Position numbers and translations under genes: made by a program | Origin: Anagrus nilaparvatae | Lineage: Eukaryota > Arthropoda > Insecta > Hymenoptera > Mymaridae | Assembly: GCA_022575985.1 (NCBI GenBank) | Contig: JAKSXM010000132.1 | Location: forward strand, 6,882,001-6,946,000 | Length of the DNA: 64,000 nt | Direction: 5' to 3' | Notes under the pieces: generated by a model | Database searches by the model: none | Seen by the model: only the letters and a program-made list of their open reading frames with translations | Told to the model about the DNA's origin: nothing | In this document: in pieces, positions 10,542-20,904 of the stretch | Layout of the letters: every line of letters starts with the position of its first letter | Position numbering within the stretch: position 1 is the stretch's first letter

Positions 10542-11943
10542 GGGTAGATTTAAATGAAGTGAGTGTGACTTACATGGTCGGGTCTTCAAAACTGCCCCAA
10601 AGTGTTTTTTTCTGAAAGTACTACCAAAAATAAGTAACCAGCCCAATTTTTAGCCTCCCAGAGCGAACTCTCGATTTTTGGCAGCCATTTTAGTGTTTTT
10701 GACTGTCATAATTTTTTTTTTAAGAAAAATGAGTCATAATTTTTTTTATTATTGCTGTAAAAAACTCACATTAGCATGAAAAATTTTTTCTTTTTAGGTC
10801 CGGATAGGAAATTTCCCTGGCTATCCGATTCCGGGGTCAAAATTTTTTTTTGAGTAGCGCATGCGCGTAGAATCGCTAAGATAGGCTGTTTTTTTTCAAA
10901 AGTCGATTTCTCAAATGCCTATTAGTGAAAAATCTTGTAACCAGGCTTAAAATTTTCGTTAAACCTTATATTTTTTGGCAAAAAAAAAATTTCGATGGGA
11001 CACTGCTTTTTGGGAGCTCTAGATAAAAAAATAGCAGCTTTCAAAACCTCATTTTTTACAAAATTCAAATTTCCCGCCAAGTCACGTGACCAATCAAAAA
11101 TCTGACCAAAAATTTGGATTCCGCGGGAAATTTTACATAAGTGTATATCTTTTCATGTTTTTAAGAGCGTTTATGTTAAAGCAGCGAAATTTTAAATTGA
11201 AAGATTAAAATATCTCATTTATTAAGGAATTTTTTTATTTTTTAAATTATTCCAAATTATTCAAAATTATTCAGAAAATTCTTTATTATTTCACTGTTTT
11301 TCGCCGCTTTAACATAAACGCTCTTAAAAACATGAAAAGATATATCCTTATGTAAAATTTCCCGCGGAATCCAAATTTTTGGTCAGATTTTTGATTGGTC
11401 ACGTGACTTGGCGGGAAATTTGAAATTTGTAAAAAATGAGGTTTTGAAAGCTGCTATTTTTTTATCTAGAGCTCCCAAAAAGCAGTGTCCCATCGAAATT
11501 TTTTTTTTGCCAAAAAATATAAGGTTTAACGAAAATTTTAAGCCTGGTTACAAGATTTTTCACTAATAGGCATTTGAGAAATCGACTTTTGAAAAAAAAC
11601 ATCCTATCTTAGCGATTCTACGCGCATGCGCTACTCAAAAAAAAATTTTGACCCCAGAATCGGATAGCCAGGGAAATTTCCTATCCGGACCTAAAGAGAA
11701 AAAATTTTTCATGCTAATGTGAGTTTTTTACAGCAATAATAAAAAAAATTATGACTCATTTTTCTTACTTTTTTTACGACAGTCAAAAACACTAAAATGG
11801 CTGCCAAAAATCGAGATTTCGCTCTGGGAGGCTAAAAATTGGGCTGGTTACTTATTTTTGGTAGTGCTTTCAGAAAAAAACACTTTGGGGCAGTTTTGAA
11901 GACCCGACCATGTAAGTCGCACTCACTTCATTTAAATCTACCC
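10542..11943. mobile_element. 1.4-kb palindromic (fold-back) DNA element, TAAT-flanked
   Basis: Two arms of about 650 bp (10542-11190 and 11296-11943) are near-perfect reverse complements around a ~105-bp AT-rich loop. The outer ends are GGGTAGATTTAAATGAAGTG and its complement. TAAT occurs directly outside both ends (10538-10541 and 11944-11947), a likely 4-bp target duplication. There is no ORF. A related terminus, also preceded by TAAT, starts at 53580. Terminal GGG and a 4-bp duplication recall Sola-type transposons, but that link is tentative. Confidence 0.8.
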
Positions 11944-12255
11944 TAATAAAAGTAAGTTCCTTATTTTTTTTTTGTTAATTAAAATAATTGAAATTTTAAT
12001 AATTTATTAATTTGTTTAATGAAGCACATACATTTATGTGGAAACCAAACCTATGTTTAATACATTGCAAGAGACTTACCAGTTTTTACAACAGTTATAA
12101 TTTTGATGTGTGTCTAGTCATTAAAAGATTTATTATTCAATTCAAAAAAATATTGCATGAATGTCATAAGTTGGAATGAGTTCCTTAAAATGATGATATG
12201 TACCGTTTGATGAATAATCTGAACGTTAGCATTAATTTTGATTAAGTTTAACATT
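11944..12255. other. AT-rich spacer
   Basis: Spacer between the fold-back element and the Penelope element; nothing recognisable. Confidence 0.6.
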
Positions 12256-12958
12256 ATATTATAAAGATTTTGTATAATTAATTGACCAGTACTGGGTTGA
12301 AATAAATTTATTTAACTAATCTTTTAAAAAATGATGTTGTTTTATTATTAAGTTATACGTTTCGCCTGTCTTAATTACAGGCCTTATCAATAACTGTAAA
12401 AAATATATGTTTACATGTATAAAAAAGATTAAAAAAATTAAAAAATTATTAATACAAAAATATATATATGAAATATTTACCTATAATATATAACATATTT
12501 ATCAGAAAAAAGTTGTACATTTTTTATTATTGTTTAAAGCTATTAACAGTGTTGGATTTCTATACATTGTCACTTAGTTTTTATAACAAATAAATCTGTG
12601 TGTATTGGTGTGGCCGTTTTTATTGTAAGTCTATGTGGTTGTGTGAGTATAAAAAGTTGATTATCAATAACTGAAAATGATGACTGCTTGAAAATTAATA
12701 TGAATTAAATTATATGTGTAAGATGAATCAGTGTGTTTATTGTGTGTATGTAAGAGTCATTTAAGTTATTGGTGTCTTCTTTTAAGTTGATGGTTGGATG
12801 ATGTAGTTGGATTTGCATACTTTCGGATACCTTTCGTTTGCCCCAATTCGCTTCTTCATCAATGACTTCAGGTTTTTCAAAATTAAAAGTATGATGTAAA
12901 TTATTTGCATGTGTTGTAATTATGGCAGTTTTTCCTTTGTGTTCATCAATGCGCATGA
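12256..12958 (-). repeat. Penelope terminal repeat, 3' copy
   Basis: Contains the last ~85 codons of the ORF and the 3' UTR. It is the near-exact reverse complement of 14486-15193 and carries the minus-strand hammerhead-like hairpin at 12351-12395. Confidence 0.8.
12351..12395 (-). ncRNA. Hammerhead-like hairpin (Penelope terminal repeat)
   Basis: Same hairpin as at 15052-15096 on the opposite strand: a 6-bp outer stem AGTTAT/ATAACT, junction strands TGATAAG and GAAACGT, and a 6-bp inner stem GCCTGT/ACAGGC. Penelope terminal repeats are known to carry hammerhead ribozymes. The canonical CUGAUGA strand reads UUGAUAA here, so activity is doubtful. Confidence 0.4.
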
Positions 12959-14479
12959 AGAGGGGTCTTTTTGTCTCACCTATATACATACTAGGACAAT
13001 CATTACAAGTGATCTTATATACTACTCCCGTTTTGTTGATGATGTTATCCAGTTTTCCTTTTTTGATGATTTTTCTTATATCCTTATTCAGCAATGGAAT
13101 TACATGGTATTTGTCACTATCCAATATCTTTTTGATTCTTTGGTAGAAACCAAATTTGAATGGTATTCTGACAAATATTTTATTTCTATAGATGTTGTTT
13201 TGTGGGTTTACAGTTCTTGTAAGATCGTAGTCACAATTTATCAATAATTTCCATCTTTTATAGATGTACTTATTTAAAAATGACAGTGGATATTTATTAG
13301 CTAAAAGGATTTTCTTGACAATATGGATGTTATCCTCATGGTATGTAGGGTCAGAAAGTATTAGTGCTCTATCAGTCAAATTGTACACCATTGCAATTTT
13401 TTGATGTGTCGGATGACAGGACTCATAATGTAAAACTCTTCCTGAAAATGTGCTCTTATTGTACCAGTTGGTAGTGATAGTGCTGTTTTTATTGATGATA
13501 GATAGATCCAAAAAGTTAATACTGTTATTTTCTTCTATTTCTACAGTGAATTGTAGTTTGGGATGATAATTATTGAAAATATTAAGCGAGTAGTCTATCT
13601 TCTGATTTGGTATGCATAGAATTATGTCATCTACGTATCTAAAGAAAAAAAGTGGTGTGTAATCTAATTGTTTCAGGCATTCTGTTTCTAAGTCATCCAT
13701 CACAATATCAGCTAGTAATGATGATATAGCTGAGCCCATCGGGGTACCTATCAGTTGTTTATATATAACGGTATTAAAAGTGCAGTAGGTGTTATTATAT
13801 AGATATTTGACTGTGTCAACTATTTCTGAGTAAGGTATCTTGCAATTGTTATGAATTTGGTTGTATCGCCTGTCTAAGCTGTCTATGACCAAATTAAGTG
13901 GTATGTTAGTAAAAAGAGAGCTGACATCCAAAGATAAAAGTTTGTGGTCAAGTGGTATATGCAATCCATTTATTTTTTTGCAAAGCTCATAACTATTTTT
14001 AATATATGACTTTTTTTATGCATGGATACAGGTGGTAATGCAATGTTTTTGCTATTAATGATGTGTGGCTATTGAAATTGGGTACAACGGGTCTAACTGG
14101 TAAGATAGAGTTGGTATTAATATCATTTATGGATATTATTTTATGATGTTTAGGAGGGAAGTATATGGCTGGAATTGATGTATGTGTTTGAGTAAGATCA
14201 TATAGATTTTGGTTTGGTTTCAAAAGACCTTGATCTTTCCAAGAAAGAAGCCTAACACTGGCATTTTTTTGTAACCTTTTCAAAAGAGTTTTAGTGCGTG
14301 TAACTACTTGATATACCTCTTTGTCTGATAATAACGCTTCTGCGCTCCTGATATACATATTTCTTGGCAAGCACATCGTGGTATTGCCTTTGTCAACCGA
14401 TGTGAACATGATATTTTTGTTTCTTCTCAAAAATAAGCAACATTTGTTTACTTTTTTATCAAAGTTTTTTAGCGTAGAC
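12705..14479 (-). pseudogene. Penelope reverse transcriptase / GIY-YIG endonuclease, N-truncated, one frameshift
   Basis: Read leftward, the first part (14479-13999) carries the RT fingers region, with FTSVDKGNTTMCL and IPAIYFPPKHHKI. The second part (13964-12705, 419 codons) has LDVSSLFTNIPL, IGTPMGSAISSLLADIV, the catalytic FFRYVDDII (YVDD at 13626-13637), and a C-terminal GIY-YIG nuclease with GVVYKITC and MYIGETKRP. The two parts are joined in sense by SYIKNSYELC and are separated only by a length change in an A-run near 14008-14015. The N-terminus is missing because the inverted terminal copy begins at about 14486. Penelope proteins prime from nicked DNA; this copy is probably inactive but young, with only one internal lesion. 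Confidence 0.88.
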
Positions 14480-14485
14480 CCCTCT

Positions 14486-15193
14486 TCATGCGCATTGATG
14501 AACACAGTAAAGGAAAAACTGCCATAATTACAACACATGCAAATAATTTACATCATACTTTTAATTTTGAAAAACCTGAAGTCATTGATGAAGAAGCGAA
14601 TTGGGGCAAACGAAAGGTATCCGAAAGTATGCAAATCCAACTACATCATCCAACCATCAACTTAAAAGAAGACACCAATAACTTAAATGACTCTTACATA
14701 CACACAATAAACACACTGATTCATCTTACACATATAATTTAATTCATATTAATTTTCAAGCAGTCATCATTTTCAGTTATTGATAATCAACTTTTTATAC
14801 TCACACAACCACATAGACTTACAATAAAAACGGCCACACCAATACACACAGATTTATTTGTTATAAAAACTAAGTGACAATGTATAGAAATCCAACACTG
14901 TTAATAGCTTTAAACAATAATAAAAAATGTACAACTTTTTTCTGATAAATATGTTATATATTATAGGTAAATATTTCATATATATATTTTTGTATTAATA
15001 ATTTTTTAATTTTTTTAATCTTTTTTATACATGTATACATATATTTTTTACAGTTATTGATAAGGCCTGTAATTAAGACAGGCGAAACGTATAACTTAAT
15101 AATAAAACAACATCATTTTTTAAAAGATTAGTTAAATAAATTTATTTCAACCCAGTACTGGTCAATTAATTATACAAAATCTTTATAATATTC
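14486..15193 (+). repeat. Penelope terminal repeat, inverted 5' copy
   Basis: Its plus strand encodes an 84-residue copy of the ORF C-terminus (RIDEHSKGKTAIITTHANN, ending THII) followed by the same 3' UTR. It has one extra Ser codon relative to the minus-strand ORF (EHSKG against EHKG). It is not a separate gene. Confidence 0.8.
15052..15096 (+). ncRNA. Hammerhead-like hairpin (inverted Penelope terminal copy)
   Basis: AGTTAT pairs with ATAACT, and GCCTGT pairs with ACAGGC around an AATTAAG loop. The internal loop strands are TGATAAG and GAAACGT, matching the hammerhead core layout (CUGAUGA / GAAA / UH) with two substitutions in the first strand and no helix III loop. Confidence 0.4.
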
Positions 15194-15689
15194 AATTAAA
15201 TATGGGTGATACATCGAATAATACTTATGAGAATTTAACATTATAGTTATCAAATTTTAATTCTTTTAGATAACTAATTTCTCGTTGATTGTTTTTGAAA
15301 AGCTATAATGCTTTATCGCAGTGTGGATAAGCATTTCAGCCAATGTTTTATGCGATGATTGGAAAAATTTTGCCTATGGATCAGCCCCTACTTGTACATC
15401 AGTAAACAAATATCGTATGGGCACTGAATTAGTTGATTTGGATTTTGTTACAGGCACTTATTATTTTTTAATCATATAATATTTAACATCTCCTAATAGC
15501 AATTATTGTTGAGGTTTTTTAAAATACCTTATTGTCAATTGCAGTTTGCTGGAATTCCTGCTCCAATTTCAACCAAATGCGAAAGCATCAAAACTTCATC
15601 ACTGGCTTATAAATTTCAAAGGAATATTATTTGGATTCTTTTACAAAAAATAGATTTGGCTCAGGAGCAGCATCTTTAAATATTATTAA
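15194..15689. other. AT-rich spacer
   Basis: No ORF or clear repeat; weak similarity to the tandem-repeat subunits begins near 15690. Confidence 0.5.
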
Positions 15690-16990
15690 AACAGTAAATA
15701 GGCAGTGAAGAAAAATTTTGATTTTCGCTTTAAGATACTCTTCATATGGGTCAACTGATGAACTTGAATCTTTATTTATTAAACTTGGGACTTGACGTTT
15801 ATTTTTTTTTGAATCTGCTGTTGTACTAATAATGGTTCTAATACATCAATTGGCCTTTGTGTTAAGAATCGCATGGCTTAACATCATAATGAAGATACAG
15901 ATAGGCCAGTGAAGAAAAATTATGTGTAAACTTTATAATACTCTCCATGTGGGTCATCCGATGATCTTGATTGTACATAAATTCATCTTCGGACTTAAAA
16001 TTACTAAACAATTTTATTAGCAAGTAGCTAATAGTTTGCATAGAAGCATCGATATGTTACTTGGTGTTGTAGTATTGGTAATTTTGATTCTTCGTCAGAC
16101 CCATATGGAAAGTATTTGAAAGTTCTCCTCTTAAATGTAGAAATGTTTAGGCCAAGTGATTTAAAAAATGTAATAGTTGGATTTGAATTGCTCTCTGTAT
16201 GGGTCAACTGATGAACTTGAATCTTTATTTATTAAACTTGGGACTTAGCGTTTATTTTTTTTTGAATCTGCTGTTGTACTAATAATGGTTCTAATACATC
16301 AGTTGGCCCTTGTGTTAAGTATCGCATAGCTTAACATCATAATGAAGATATAGATAGGCCAGTGAAGAAAAATTATGTGTAAACTTTATAATACTCTCCA
16401 TGTGGGTCATCCGATGATCTTGATTGTACATAAATTCATCTTTGGACTTAAAATTACTAAACAATTTTATTAGCAAGTAGCTAATGGTTTGCATAGAAGC
16501 ATCGATATGTTACTTGGTGTTGTAGTATTGGTAATTTTAATTTTTCGTCAGACCCATATGGAAAGTATTTAAAAGTTCTCCTATTAAATGTAAAAATGTT
16601 TAGGCCAAGTGATTTAAAAAATGTAATAGTTGGCTTTGAATTGCTCTCTGTATGGGTCATCCTTTGAATTGTAATCTGTATCACTTCAAATGCACAAGTA
16701 TCTTGCCATCGCATTCAAGTTTTTAAGTTTGGAGATGCAGTATTCATGATGATTCTAATTAATGGATTGACCCATATGCAAAGGATTTCATAGCTCAGCA
16801 TTAAATGTATAAATTGTATGACCCAGTTATAAAAATGCAAAAGTTCTATTTGATTTGAAACTCTCTGCATGGATCATTCAATGTATTTGAATCTTTGTCA
16901 CTTCAATTTAATGTTAAAGCGCACAAGTATCGAGCTTCGACTTATGACAATTATAATTAATTGGTTGCCCCATGTGGAAAGTGTAAATAT
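15690..16990. repeat. Dimeric tandem repeat, period 453 bp (203 + 250)
   Basis: The landmark TGGGTCA occurs at 15747, 15950, 16200, 16403 and 16653, giving spacings of 203, 250, 203 and 250 bp; a degenerate copy lies near 16870. The 15747-16199 unit is repeated almost exactly at 16200-16652. Within each long subunit the landmark also occurs inverted (GACCCATATGGAAAG at about 16088 and 16550). The right end degrades. No coding content. Confidence 0.8.
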
Positions 16991-18634
16991 TTAAATTTAT
17001 TTTGATTCGTTATGAAATTTAAAATTTTTTTTATATTCTTTTGGATAGTTCAGCACTGGTACTTATATTTTATTTATTTACTTACTATTTATTTTAAGAG
17101 AGGGAAATATATATTTAGTACCTATTATTAGGTTTTATTACTAAAATATATTTCATAGCACAATTAAATTAAATACATGCGTTGATGGGAAAATCATGTA
17201 TTTCATTCTTTTTTAAATTATTTTTTGTAAATGTAAATGTAAATAATTGTTTCTAATGGTTTGCTTAAATGCTTAAAATATTAAGAATTCAAAAATAAGA
17301 ATAAAGTTTTTATTATTATTTTTGAGATAGTGTACCTGGTAACATACAATGAGGCGTTTTCTTATTTTTTTTTTTTAATTCTAAGCAGAAAAAGGTATGC
17401 CTAATCAGACATGACGAACAAATAATTATTTATTAATGCAAAACTGTAACTTTAATGTAAAATTTATTATCTTTCAGTTTCTTTTGTGTATGAAATGAAC
17501 TGTATAAATAAATAAATGTTAAATAATTTTTTTATTTCTAAAAATATTGTTTTTATTTTTTTATCAATATTTGGCAATATTTTCATTTATAGAAATTTTT
17601 GTAATTTTATTTTAAATCTTAAATAAAGTTTTTTATGTATAGTAATAAAGTGTTTTCAAAACTCGCATTCCTTTATTATATTAAACTGTTTAAAGAGAAA
17701 ACCTCTTTAAAAAAAGTGAAATATTATGTGAGAAAAATGTTTACTTATTTAAACATATAAATAAAAGTCAGAATAACTTTTTAAATCATATAAATTAAAA
17801 ATCTAAATGTGCTTATTCTAATAATCAACATAAATAAATAAAATAATAAATAAATTTTTTTAGAACATTTTACACATTAATTGATTAAAGCATATTATAT
17901 TATATATACCTATATATACAATATATGCAGTAGTCTGCTAATTGCAATTTAAGATCGTTAATCAATAGGAAGCACCAAAATCTTTGATTACAATAGCAAA
18001 TTAAAAAATTTATTGTTATTGTTTATAAAATAGAGTTTATCTGCTTATATTTTGCTTAATATTTTTTCAAATTTTTTTTTTTGTATTTGCTACAATATTT
18101 AAAATACAGTTAAAGCATACCTACTTCATTTTTTTTGCAAGGTTAAGTATAATAATTAATATTTTATATTGTCACTCTAATTAATATAAATATAAAAATA
18201 TTAAATTAAAAATTAAGATGGCATTAAAATACCCTTAAAAAAGGGTATACCTTGAAATCAGTAATCATGCCCAATATATTCTATAAGCCATGTATGGAAT
18301 TAGGGAAAAAATGACCCTGTGGATCAGTTAAAGTAAAAAATTTTACAGAACTTGGATAGAAAAAGACTATATTCTTTAACCTGGATGGAATGTAATTTTG
18401 TCTTTTTTAGTCTAAAATATTTCACAATACTTAAGAAAATAGCCAGGGTTATAACAAAATAGTTATTTTTTAACCAAGGGATAATATATATATATGGGTT
18501 TGATTTTTTGTATGCTAGCTGTCATAAATATTTTTTTAATGAAGTATAATAATAGAGTGATAATACTGAAGTTACAATTTCATCTTCAACATTGATTTAT
18601 AACGGAAATATGTGTGTAATTATATTATAGAAAT
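16991..18634. other. AT-rich spacer and 5' flank of the hAT pseudogene
   Basis: No gene found. Immediately before 18635 the sequence AATTATATTATAG could serve as a splice acceptor for an upstream hAT exon. No convincing terminal inverted repeat was found. Confidence 0.5.
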
Positions 18635-20819
18635 ATGGAACTAGGAGCTAATGTTCAGCAGCCAAATCCGGAACAGCCTCTACATAATCCAGGGGCAAGA
18701 AGATATCTTATTTGGTGGCAGTTTCAGGGTAATAGACGTTATTGGCTTCGAAAACACCCACAAACAGATTTCAGTGGCATATGCCTTGCATCCAATAATC
18801 AGCCAATATTAACTAGATTATCAGCTATTCAAACACATGAAAGATCCGCTAGGCATAATAATAATTTACTAGCATTTTTTCATGAGAATAATATCAACCC
18901 AGATGCAGAAAATAATGAAAACCTAGCTGAAGTTTTTGAATATTCATTAGCTAAAATTAAAGCCACATTTGCCCTATATTTTGCTTTTCATAACGTACCA
19001 ATACAGCTAATAGATACATTAATACCTTTGTTTATAACTATAACAAAAATACCTATGTTCTTGGATGCTATAAATGAATTGCACATGAAACGCACAACAT
19101 TTTCAAATATAATAAAAAGATTAGATGATGTTTACAGACAGGAATCAATTGAAAATTTTAGGGAACAAGTACTATCAATTGAATTTGATGAGTCGACAGA
19201 TATAGGTACAGAAAAATATGGTTGTGTAATTGTTCATTATTTCGATGAGCCTAAAAAAAAACGATGAGTAGACTATGGCAAATTTTGCCTGTATATCATG
19301 AACACGATGACGATGCTGGCGCAAATGCTGAACGAATGTACAATTTAATGATTGAATCTTTTATAAATGTAGGAATAGATTTGCAAAATACTTTAATATC
19401 ATTTATTTCGGATGGTGCTAGTGTAATGCAAGGAGTTCATAACTCCATTACAACTAGATTAACCCGCGATTTTCCAGGAATCACAATGATATGGAGTCCA
19501 TGTCATTTATTACATCTAAGCATCAAGACTCCAATGGAAAGATTATTGACGATATTTATTTGAAATTCCCGCAACAATTGTATAATTATTTAAACACGGC
19601 ATTAAAAAAATATTATTTAAAGAGAGCTCAAATTGCACTAGGTTTGAAAACCCATATTTTGTTAAAACCCATATTTACCAGATGGTTGTCGATGGGGCCG
19701 GCGATTAACCGTGTGTTGGAAAATTAGGAAGCCATTAACGATGTTTTAACGAATTTATTACCTGGAAGGGTCCGAAATAGAGAAGCTTTAGCTGCAATAA
19801 CAGAACGATTCAATGACCCAATGACAAAGGTTTTCTTATATTTAATGGTCACGATGTTTCAAGTCTTCGAGGATATAAATTCAATTTTTCAAACTGAGTC
19901 TGTAATAATAGCTGATATTTATTATCATATTTCTGAACTTTATCTATCAATTCTCCGAAGATTTTTACCGCACGATTATGTAAATAATACTGAGATTTTA
20001 GAAATTAATTTTAATAATTTAAATCAGCAACTTCCCGATTATCAATTAGATATTGGATATTTAACTCGAGTTGAAATACATCAAAATCCCTTGATCGATG
20101 AAGACAGAAAACACTATTTTCTTCTTGGAGCCAGGTATTTTTTTATGAATTGTGCAGGACAAGTGCTAGAAAGATTAGTCAGACCATTTCAGCACTTTAA
20201 AATTTTGGAATTTCTATTACCCCCTAATGCATGTGATCCCGAGTATTTCCAAGAAAATCCGGATATATTTATTAACTTAAGACAAGAATTTCCAAGGGCA
20301 TTTTTGGATCCAACTTTACAGTACAACCTTACAATAAATCAGCTAAACCACGAATATTCATTAATTCCAGAAATTATTGTAAACCCAAATTATAATGAAA
20401 AAACAGATAAATTCTGGATTGAAGAGATATATAACAAACGCCAAAATGGTGTATATATATTTAGAAATATTGGTCGTTTAGCACTTAATATTTGTTGTAT
20501 TCCTCACAGTAATGCTGAACCAGAAAGACGTTGGTCACAGAAAAATTCTAATAAAACTAAAAAAAGGAACCGCCTTAAATGTCGTATGACAAATGCTCTT
20601 ATACGGCTTTCCGATTTTGTAAAATTTTCTGCTAATTTTCCTGAAATAGTACCATCAGAAACGATGATTAGAGCACTTATGAGGAACATAAATTATGCAG
20701 ACGCTGAGGAAAGCTCAGACGATGAAATCACAGGAGATGAAAGTCTGGATGGTAATGATTCAAATATGGGTGATAATGATTTTGATATGGATGACGATGA
20801 AGAAAATAATTATAATTAA
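18635..20819 (+). pseudogene. hAT-superfamily transposase, three lesions
   Basis: A ~725-codon transposase is split by a frameshift at the A-run near 19252-19260, another near 19535-19545, and a TAG at 19725-19727. The N-terminus has a worn BED-like zinc finger (ending IQTHERSARH). The DDE domain shows LSIEFDESTDIG (first Asp), FISDGASVMQG (second Asp) and the CHLLHLS motif. FTRWLSMGPAI follows the second lesion. The C-terminus has the hAT dimerisation region (GRLALNICCIPHSNAEPERR) and an acidic tail. The protein would cut and paste its element, leaving 8-bp duplications. Terminal repeats were not identified. The gene end nearly abuts the convergent Mutator-like pseudogene. Few lesions imply moderate age. 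Confidence 0.88.
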
Positions 20820-20904
20820 GTGACTTTTTTTTAATGCATATATTATCAAAATATATTGCATGTATTTGCATATATTGCATTTTATAAATAAAATATTGAT
20901 AATA

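Larger units (their letters stand above)
12256..15193 (-). mobile_element. Penelope-like element with inverted terminal copies
   Basis: A ~2.9-kb insertion transcribed leftward. Its 3' end (12256-12958, including the end of the ORF) is repeated in opposite orientation at 14486-15193, so the element is bounded by ~700-bp inverted repeats. Inside lies a Penelope RT plus GIY-YIG ORF lacking its N-terminus. Inverted, partly truncated terminal copies (pLTRs) are a known hallmark of Penelope insertions. The junction near 14479-14486 has GTCTACGCT where the intact copy continues GTCTTTTTG. Confidence 0.85.

Noticed and set aside
12909..13247. 112-codon plus-strand ORF
   Set aside because: Antisense shadow of the Penelope RT/endonuclease ORF.
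14488..14742. Separate 84-codon plus-strand gene
   Set aside because: It is the inverted terminal copy of the Penelope ORF C-terminus.
20504..20689. 61-codon minus-strand ORF
   Set aside because: Antisense of the hAT dimerisation region.
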